Of a stretch of DNA of 49,464 nt, positions 45,401-49,464 are shown piece after piece. Made by a program: the position numbers and the translations under genes. The DNA comes from Lachnospiraceae bacterium. Its GTDB lineage: Bacteria; Bacillota; Clostridia; Lachnospirales; Lachnospiraceae. A model generated the notes under the pieces. It saw only the letters and a list, made by a program, of their open reading frames with translations, was not told the DNA's origin and ran no database searches. The stretch spans positions 1 to 49,464 of the forward strand of contig JAILGA010000015.1 in NCBI GenBank assembly GCA_024697225.1. The letters run 5' to 3'. Positions within the stretch are counted from its first letter, which is position 1, and every line of letters begins with the position of its first letter.

Positions 45401-46925
45401 CGGAACAAAGCTCGGCAAGGACGGCTTTGACATTCCCTTTGAGACCTTCCTGGGGTTCAACGGCGACAAGGAGCCTGACATCGACCTCAATTTTTCCGGT
45501 GAGTACCAGAGTAAGGCCCATAAGTATACCGAGGTCATCTTCGGCTACGGTCAGACCTTCCGTGCGGGTACGATCTCCGGACTCGCGGATAAGAATGCCT
45601 ATGGTTTTGTCAAAAAGTATTATGAGAGCCAGGGTATCGTAAAAAGGGCATCCGAGATCGGCAGACAGCTTGAGAATCTGGTTGGCATAAAGACCAATAC
45701 GGGACAGCATCCCGGAGGGATAATCGTGCTTCCCGTGGGGGACGAGATTGACAGCTTTACGCCGATCCAGCATCCGGCCAATAAGATGGATTCGCCGATA
45801 ATAACGACACATTTTGATTATCACTCGATAGACCACAACCTGTTGAAGCTCGACATACTCGGACACGATGATCCCACCATGATCAGATATCTGAACGATC
45901 TTACAGGTATCGATCCGAGGGATGTGCCTCTCGATGACCCCGAGGTCATGGAGCTCTTTAAGTCCACGGCTTCCATAGGGGTCGCTCCGGACGATATAGG
46001 CGGGACGGAGCTGGGTTGCCTGGGACTTCCTGAGTTTGGAACGGATTTTGCCATGCAGATGGTCATAGACGCTAAGCCGGAATCCTTTTCCGATCTCATA
46101 AGAATATCGGGACTCTCGCACGGAACCGATGTCTGGCTGGGCAATGCAAAGGATCTGATCGAAGCGGGAACTGCTACCCTGAGCTCCTGCATCTGCTGCC
46201 GCGATGATATCATGGTCTATCTGATACAGAAGGGCCTTGATAAATCCAGGGCTTTCAAGATAATGGAGGCCGTGAGAAAGGGCAAAGTCGCAAAGGGCAA
46301 GGAAAAGAACTGGGATGAGTGGAAAAAGGACATGGCTGACCACGGTGTCCCGAACTGGTATATCGATTCCTGCAAGAAGATCAAATACATGTTCCCGAAA
46401 GCGCATGCCGCGGCGTATGTTATGATGTGCTGGCGCATAGCGTGGTTCAAGGTGCATCATCCCCTGGCGTTCTATGCGGCCTGGTTCTCCATCAGATCCA
46501 AGCACTTTGACTATGAGCACATGTGCCAGGGCCGCGCCGTACTCGAAAAGAACATACGTGAGTACAAAGCGCTGGGCGATAAGATGACGAGCCCCCAGAA
46601 GGACGAGCTCTACGACATGCGTGTGGTGCAGGAGATGTATGCGAGAGGGCTGGAATTTGCAAAGCTTGATCTTTTCAAGGCGAGATCCAGACATTTCTCG
46701 ATCGCTGACGGCAAGGTCATGCCTTCTATAAAGAGCGTCAACGGAATGGGAGATAAGGCTGCGGATGATATCGAGGAAGCCGCTAAGGGAGGACCGTTCC
46801 TGTCAAAGGATGATTTCAGGGAGAGGTCAAAGTGTCCGCAGACCGTGACCGATACACTGGCGAGACTGGGCATACTCGGTGATATTCCGGAATCAAACCA
46901 GATCAGTCTGTTTGATCTGATATGA
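42468..46925 (+). CDS. polC: DNA polymerase III, Gram-positive type PolC
   Basis: 1,485 residues from ATG 42468, which has GGAG 7 nt upstream; earlier in-frame codons at 42426 lie in ispG without a ribosome site. Order: N-terminal domain, a Lys/Glu/Pro linker (about 175-220), OB fold, PHP domain beginning ELHCHTKMSEMDG (about 350), inserted DEDDh 3'-5' exonuclease with FDLETTG (about 458), remainder of PHP, polymerase palm with a zinc-type cysteine set (CPKCHYSD ... CPVCGTKL, about 945-985) and the catalytic DIDLNFSGEYQ (about 1003). It ends with QISLFDL, a beta-clamp-binding motif. The replicative polymerase of low-GC Gram-positives. Last gene of the run. Confidence 0.97.
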   Translation: MGKSFADVFPTLELSKDDSVILFDTTVDRISTTRKREYLHIYLTSRFIIEKPVVRRVERAIKNQLFAGDDLTVRIFERFALSSQYTPENFFEKYRDSFFDELRTYRPVMHALLRKSEYCFTAGEVQIRLEDSIVAKDQAPEIERVFEKVFNERGGFSVNVVIDYIPKKKKESAEREEEDEIAIAEPPVEMPAPAPVRAADKKEKGEPKKKQGKQAPVDPDLVYGRSFDDPVTQIIDLEGEIGAVCIRGMLRGADPKDPKSFAVRDTKSGKKLVIFDLTDFTDTIKCKIFLQEEQWEEMSGKFKPGGFVRLKGAPMMDTFDHELTMQSITGIKLIKDFRERRSDNAEVKRVELHCHTKMSEMDGVSEVSDIVNSAYRWGMPGIAITDHGVVQALNGADHTWGDLYSKECDRCKNEGLPEPDRQNFFKIIPGVEAYLVDDSRLTATNDKGQRLDECTYVVFDLETTGFSASKDRIIEIGAVKVQNGEITDRFSTFVNPGRPIPPRIELVTNINDDMVKDARSIEEILPEFLEFAGDAVLVGHNVSFDVGFIEHNCKEQGFTADFTTIDTVGLSRHYFPLQTNHRLDTLAKTLDVSLDGHHRAVNDAECTAGIFLKFLDYLKKDNIDTVALIAEKTRPGIEAVRNMHPHHAIILAKNTKGRVNLYRLISMSHIKYFKRHPLIPKSELEKHREGLILGSACCAGELYEAIVEGRSDEEISRLVRFYDYLEIQPIANNRFMIADEKRYADINSVEDIENINREIVRLGKEYGKPVVATTDAHFLDPSDEIYRTIVLSVKEMGEEPAPLYLRTTDEMLAEFDYLGMDKAMEIVVENPRKILDMCDSIPPVRPDKCAPVIENSDETLRRICYDKAHELYGDELPEVVKERLERELNSIISNGFAVMYIIAQKLVWKSVEDGYLVGSRGSVGSSFVAFTSGITEVNSLQPHYVCPKCHYSDFDSEEVKAYGGNSGCDMPDRECPVCGTKLGKDGFDIPFETFLGFNGDKEPDIDLNFSGEYQSKAHKYTEVIFGYGQTFRAGTISGLADKNAYGFVKKYYESQGIVKRASEIGRQLENLVGIKTNTGQHPGGIIVLPVGDEIDSFTPIQHPANKMDSPIITTHFDYHSIDHNLLKLDILGHDDPTMIRYLNDLTGIDPRDVPLDDPEVMELFKSTASIGVAPDDIGGTELGCLGLPEFGTDFAMQMVIDAKPESFSDLIRISGLSHGTDVWLGNAKDLIEAGTATLSSCICCRDDIMVYLIQKGLDKSRAFKIMEAVRKGKVAKGKEKNWDEWKKDMADHGVPNWYIDSCKKIKYMFPKAHAAAYVMMCWRIAWFKVHHPLAFYAAWFSIRSKHFDYEHMCQGRAVLEKNIREYKALGDKMTSPQKDELYDMRVVQEMYARGLEFAKLDLFKARSRHFSIADGKVMPSIKSVNGMGDKAADDIEEAAKGGPFLSKDDFRERSKCPQTVTDTLARLGILGDIPESNQISLFDLI

Positions 46926-46929
46926 TCGC

Positions 46930-48573
46930 TCAGTAGAGCGGATCGACGAGCCTCTTCTCAAAATCATCATGGGGGAGAGGCTTGTCGTAGTAATAGCCCT
47001 GTATCACATAGCAGCCCACGCTGTTCATGAGAGCCAGCTGATCGTCTCTCTCGACGCCCTCGGATACTACCTCGATGCCGAGCTCGTCTGCGATCTTCAT
47101 GATATTCTTGAGGATGATCTCGTCTTTCCACGAGAAGTCGTCAGAATTCACAAAGGACCTGTCTATCTTGAGGGTGTGAACCTGGAATCCCCGCAGTGTG
47201 TTGAGTGAGGAGTAACCTGATCCGAAATCGTCAATTGCGGTCATGATGCCGAGTCTTGACAGCTTTCCGGTAAATGCCGCAAGATCGTTCTGCTCCGCAA
47301 GACTGACAGACTCGGTGACCTCTATTTCTATGAGATTCCTGTCGATGCCTGCTTTCTTTATGATGGTGTTTATACTCTCAGCGAGCTTTTTATCTGCAAG
47401 ATCTTTTCTTGAAAAATTGACTGATACCGGAACGGGGTTTATTCCGGCATCTATCCAGTGCCTGATGTCTTCGCAGGTCTGCTTCAGAACATAATAATCA
47501 AGCGGCAGGATGCTGCCTCTCTCCTCAAGCGCGGGAATGAAGACGCCCGGAGAAATGATCTTTCCGTTCATGAACCAGCGCACCAGGGCTTCTGCACCCA
47601 CGAGTCTTTTTGATCTGGAATCCACCTTGGGCTGGTAGAAAACCTTGAATTCGTGTTCCTTCAGGGCGGTGTCATAATGGTTCAATACGGCCTGCTGCTC
47701 CTCGGTGCGTCTTACGAGGGTATCGGAGGCGACGGCAGCATCCGTGTGAAGGATATTCTTGGCCTCGTTGTAAGCGATGGACGGCCTTCTTATCACCTCT
47801 CCCGGATTCTCAAAGGGAGCTGCTATATCCCATATGCCGGTCACAGCGGCTATGTGGAGTTCAGGTGTGTCCTCGCCTGCGACAAAGGAGAGATCCACGT
47901 CTTTTATGAATCTTAAGAAGCTCTCTCTGCGGCTCTTTTGAACGATGGCCACGAAATTGTCGCCGCCAAGATGCCCTGCGAGGCCGTCCTTAAGAGCAAA
48001 TTCATTGAGAGTTTCCGCATACTTGCGCATGACGATATCGCCGACCTCGTTGCCGAATTTTCTGTTTATATTGGCGAAGCCGCGGAGATTTAGATAAAAT
48101 GCGCAGTAGTCTGTGATGCTGCGCTGCTTCATCAGCTGTGAGACTCTGGCCATGTAACCCGCGCCGTTGGGGATGCCGCTGAGCTGCTGCGTCCACATAT
48201 CGGTTCCGCCGCCCCTGTTCAGGGATATGATAAGTGCGGTTATGGAAGCGTAGAGCTCGAGATCGGTCTTTTCCTCCTCGGCAAATTTAACGCCTGCGGG
48301 ATAGAAATAGATCACAGTAGAGCTGCTCTTTGAATGGGAATACATGAATCTCAAAGGATCGGAAGCCGGCATGACACCGGGTCTCTCGAATAGTGTTATG
48401 TTGCTATGGTCAAAGCCCTCGGGTACCTCGCCGATAAATTCGAGCTCAATGCCGCTTAAATGAAAAGCGTCGCTTATAAGAGCATAGGCCTTCTTCAGCG
48501 AGTCTTTAATGTTCGGCCCGCCGGCGCATATCCGAAGATATTCAAGTCTGAGATCATCAAAAGTGCGATTCAT
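46930..48573 (-). CDS. c-di-GMP phosphodiesterase with inactive GGDEF (GGDEF-EAL)
   Basis: 547 residues, no membrane segment. The N-terminal about 130 residues are an unidentified, possibly GAF-like sensor. A GGDEF-type domain (about 130-270) has GGDNF at 203-207 in place of GGDEF, so cyclase activity is unlikely. The EAL domain (about 300-545) keeps EALVRW (Glu328), EVTES, IDDFGSGYSS, KIDRSF, SEGVE and QGYYYDKP, all expected metal and catalytic residues, so phosphodiesterase activity is likely. It opposes the REC-GGDEF protein at 24640. Own promoter; its stop lies only four bases from that of polC on the other strand. Confidence 0.93.
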   Translation of the reverse strand: MNRTFDDLRLEYLRICAGGPNIKDSLKKAYALISDAFHLSGIELEFIGEVPEGFDHSNITLFERPGVMPASDPLRFMYSHSKSSSTVIYFYPAGVKFAEEEKTDLELYASITALIISLNRGGGTDMWTQQLSGIPNGAGYMARVSQLMKQRSITDYCAFYLNLRGFANINRKFGNEVGDIVMRKYAETLNEFALKDGLAGHLGGDNFVAIVQKSRRESFLRFIKDVDLSFVAGEDTPELHIAAVTGIWDIAAPFENPGEVIRRPSIAYNEAKNILHTDAAVASDTLVRRTEEQQAVLNHYDTALKEHEFKVFYQPKVDSRSKRLVGAEALVRWFMNGKIISPGVFIPALEERGSILPLDYYVLKQTCEDIRHWIDAGINPVPVSVNFSRKDLADKKLAESINTIIKKAGIDRNLIEIEVTESVSLAEQNDLAAFTGKLSRLGIMTAIDDFGSGYSSLNTLRGFQVHTLKIDRSFVNSDDFSWKDEIILKNIMKIADELGIEVVSEGVERDDQLALMNSVGCYVIQGYYYDKPLPHDDFEKRLVDPLY

Positions 48574-48603
48574 TAAGATCGTCCCCGCAAATCATGTGCT
48601 CAT

Positions 48604-48632
48604 ATTATACCGCTGAACGCGATCATTCACAA
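48604..48632 (-). promoter_or_regulatory. Promoter of the GGDEF-EAL gene
   Basis: Minus strand TTGTGA (48632-48627), exactly 17 bp, TATAAT (48609-48604). Leader about 25-30 nt with a GCGGGGA ribosome site before ATG 48573. Confidence 0.8.
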
Positions 48633-48650
48633 TATGGTATCTTTTTTCGT

Positions 48651-48684
48651 AAAGTAATCGCCCGCAATCCTTCAGGATTTTTTT
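48651..48684 (+). repeat. 34-bp repeat, left copy
   Basis: This segment (AAAGTAATCGCCCGCAATCC and the following 14 bases) recurs at 49319-49352 with about 29 of 34 positions the same. The pair brackets all the tandem repeats of this intergenic region. Confidence 0.75.
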
Positions 48685-48695
48685 GCTTTTTTCCG

Positions 48696-48782
48696 TTTCT
48701 CCGCTTTTCTGGGGAAGTAAACTCACGCATAGTCATTGTTCTGCACCCTGTTATACATTTCTTTGCTTTTCTGGGGAAGTAA
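48696..48782 (+). repeat. Two copies of a 25-bp word 62 bp apart
   Basis: TTTCTNNGCTTTTCTGGGGA plus AGTAA occurs at 48696-48720 and 48758-48782; only the two N bases differ. The sequence between the copies is not repeated. The 62-bp step matches the period of the other two repeat arrays of the window. Confidence 0.8.
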
Positions 48783-48794
48783 CATTGTATGGTC

Positions 48795-48855
48795 TGACGT
48801 CGGGGTGCTACCTGCCCCTCGTTTGCGTCCGCTTGCGGAGAGACTCTCCTATTGC
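48795..48855 (+). other. Cluster of short hairpins in the intergenic region
   Basis: Nested GACG/CGTC (48796-48799, 48826-48829) and GGGG/CCCC (48802-48805, 48815-48818), then TCCG/CGGA (48828-48831, 48836-48839) and GGAGAG-A-CTCTCC (48837-48849). Some are mutually exclusive. It could be a structured RNA or just repeat debris. No T run follows and no known RNA family was recognised. Confidence 0.3.
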
Positions 48856-48864
48856 CCACTTGTA

Positions 48865-49248
48865 TGGGCCAGCCACATACCTAAAACAGGGCAAAACGGT
48901 GAAAATAGTGACGTGAGAGGTCTTGTTGCGGACCAGCCACATACCTAAAACAGGCTGAAACGATGAAAACAGTGACGTGATAGATCTTGTTGGGGCCAGC
49001 CACATACCTAAAACAGGCCGAAACGGCAAAAAAAGTGACGTGAGAGGTCTTGTTGCAGGCCCGCCACATACCTAAAACAGGCCGAAACGGCGAAAAAAGT
49101 GACGTGAGAGATCTTCTTGCAGGCCAGCCACATACCTAAAACAGGGCAAAACGATGAAAACAGTGACGTGATAGATCTTGTTGGGGCCAGCCACATACCT
49201 AAAACAGGCCGAAACGGCAAAAAAAGTGACGTGAGAGGTCTTGTTGCG
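48865..49248. repeat. Tandem array of six 63-64 bp units
   Basis: The core GCCACATACCTAAAACAGG begins at 48872, 48936, 48999, 49063, 49127 and 49190 (steps 64, 63, 64, 64, 63); the fourth copy has CCGCC in place of CAGCC. Each unit then has a GCCGAAACGGC-type hairpin (decayed in some units), an A run, AGTGACGTGA and TCTTGTTG. About 96 bp at 48960-49056 recur exactly at 49151-49247, exactly three units away, so the array grew by a multi-unit copy. Minus-strand ORFs through it are artefacts of the period. It shares no sequence with the left array. Confidence 0.9.
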
Positions 49249-49318
49249 TTCACACCGTAACTTTGCTATCGTAACACAGCAGAATAGCTTTGTTCCACAA
49301 TACAATTTTTATATGTGA

Positions 49319-49352
49319 AAAGAAATCGCCCGCGATCGTTCAGGTTTTGTTT
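49319..49352 (+). repeat. 34-bp repeat, right copy
   Basis: Second copy of the 48651-48684 segment, about 85 percent identical. Between the array end (49248) and this copy nothing gene-like is seen. Confidence 0.75.
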
Positions 49353-49389
49353 GTTATTCCCCATTTACACATACTTCTTTCTGAAATAT

Positions 49390-49418
49390 GTCGAATTCTG
49401 TCGTAATATGCGTATAAT
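49390..49418 (+). promoter_or_regulatory. Promoter of the gene at the right edge
   Basis: GTCGAA (49390-49395), 17 bp, perfect TATAAT (49413-49418). GTCGAATT is shared with the promoter at 295. Leader about 32 nt. Confidence 0.65.
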
Positions 49419-49456
49419 ATATAGTCACACATTTTTCGCATAAGGAGAGAAAGCGT

Positions 49457-49464
49457 ATGAAACC
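49457..49464 (+). CDS. Start of a gene cut by the window edge
   Basis: AAGGAGAG (49442-49449) lies 7 nt before ATG 49457, which begins Met-Lys. Only two codons and part of a third are inside the window, so nothing can be said of the product. The shared promoter word with the giant secreted protein makes another surface protein possible, but this is a guess. Confidence 0.55.

Noticed and set aside
45240-46694. 484-codon minus-strand ORF opposite polC
   Set aside because: Antisense shadow of the polymerase domain with no sign of translation.
48661-48684. Mini terminator AATCC-TTCA-GGATT with T run
   Set aside because: The stem is five base pairs, no plus-strand gene precedes it, and the second copy of the same repeat has lost the pairing.
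48865-49248. CRISPR array
   Set aside because: The whole 63-64 bp unit is repeated, including the would-be spacers, and no cas gene is near.
48808-49305. Several overlapping minus-strand ORFs of 60-80 codons with repeated CFRYVAG text
   Set aside because: They arise because the tandem array has a period near a multiple of three and few stops; there are no ribosome sites and the text only echoes the DNA repeat.

Overview
The window reads as chromosomal DNA of a Gram-positive anaerobe of the class Clostridia, most likely family Lachnospiraceae. The basis is gene order and content: infC-rpmI-rplT behind a leader, pyrH-frr-uppS-cdsA-dxr-rseP-ispG-polC as one run, clpC followed by a small conserved protein and radA, a SigI/RsgI pair, and a giant secreted protein with Listeria-Bacteroides repeats. 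Genus cannot be fixed from sequence alone. No rRNA, tRNA, CRISPR array, transposase or phage gene was seen.

Layout. 1-350: four-copy array of palindromic 63-bp units, a terminator and a promoter. 351-8867: one secreted protein of about 2,838 residues. 8923-13721: clp operon (GntR regulator, clpC, conserved small protein, radA) behind a promoter with a clear inverted-repeat operator. 13785-16023: sigI-rsgI. 16059-17159: radical SAM protein whose mRNA appears leaderless. 17172-20286 (minus): three-gene sugar-oxidation module (two MDR dehydrogenases and a lactonase-like amidohydrolase) with its own promoter and operator. 20428-25962: a very large phosphorelay kinase, then a REC-GGDEF protein; a short minus-strand ORF lies between them. 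25975-28762: infC (AUU start) behind a probable L20 leader, rpmI, rplT, then pepD. 28815-33595: GH2 and GH36 glycosidases. 33639-36350: an orphan CheY, a membrane-anchored polysaccharide deacetylase, and a bactofilin with a long acidic N-terminal extension. 36387-46925: pyrH through polC. 46930-48573 (minus): GGDEF-EAL protein. 48574-49464: 0.9 kb intergenic region with two further repeat families, then the first codons of another gene.

How the parts fit. The window is mainly housekeeping (translation, isoprenoid and phospholipid synthesis, replication, proteostasis, repair) mixed with envelope and signalling genes. Two c-di-GMP proteins (one making, one degrading) and a CACHE-sensing phosphorelay point to control of a surface or motile lifestyle. 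The GH2/GH36 pair and the oxidative sugar module point to use of plant or host galactosides and other sugars.

Most unusual points: three sequence-unrelated intergenic repeat families that share a 62-64 bp period; the phosphorelay kinase carrying a second, inactive copy of its own sensor and histidine-phosphotransfer segment; promoters placed so close to ATG that the transcripts should be leaderless; a bactofilin with a strong internal start; and a GntR regulator where many Firmicutes have ctsR-mcsA-mcsB in front of clpC.
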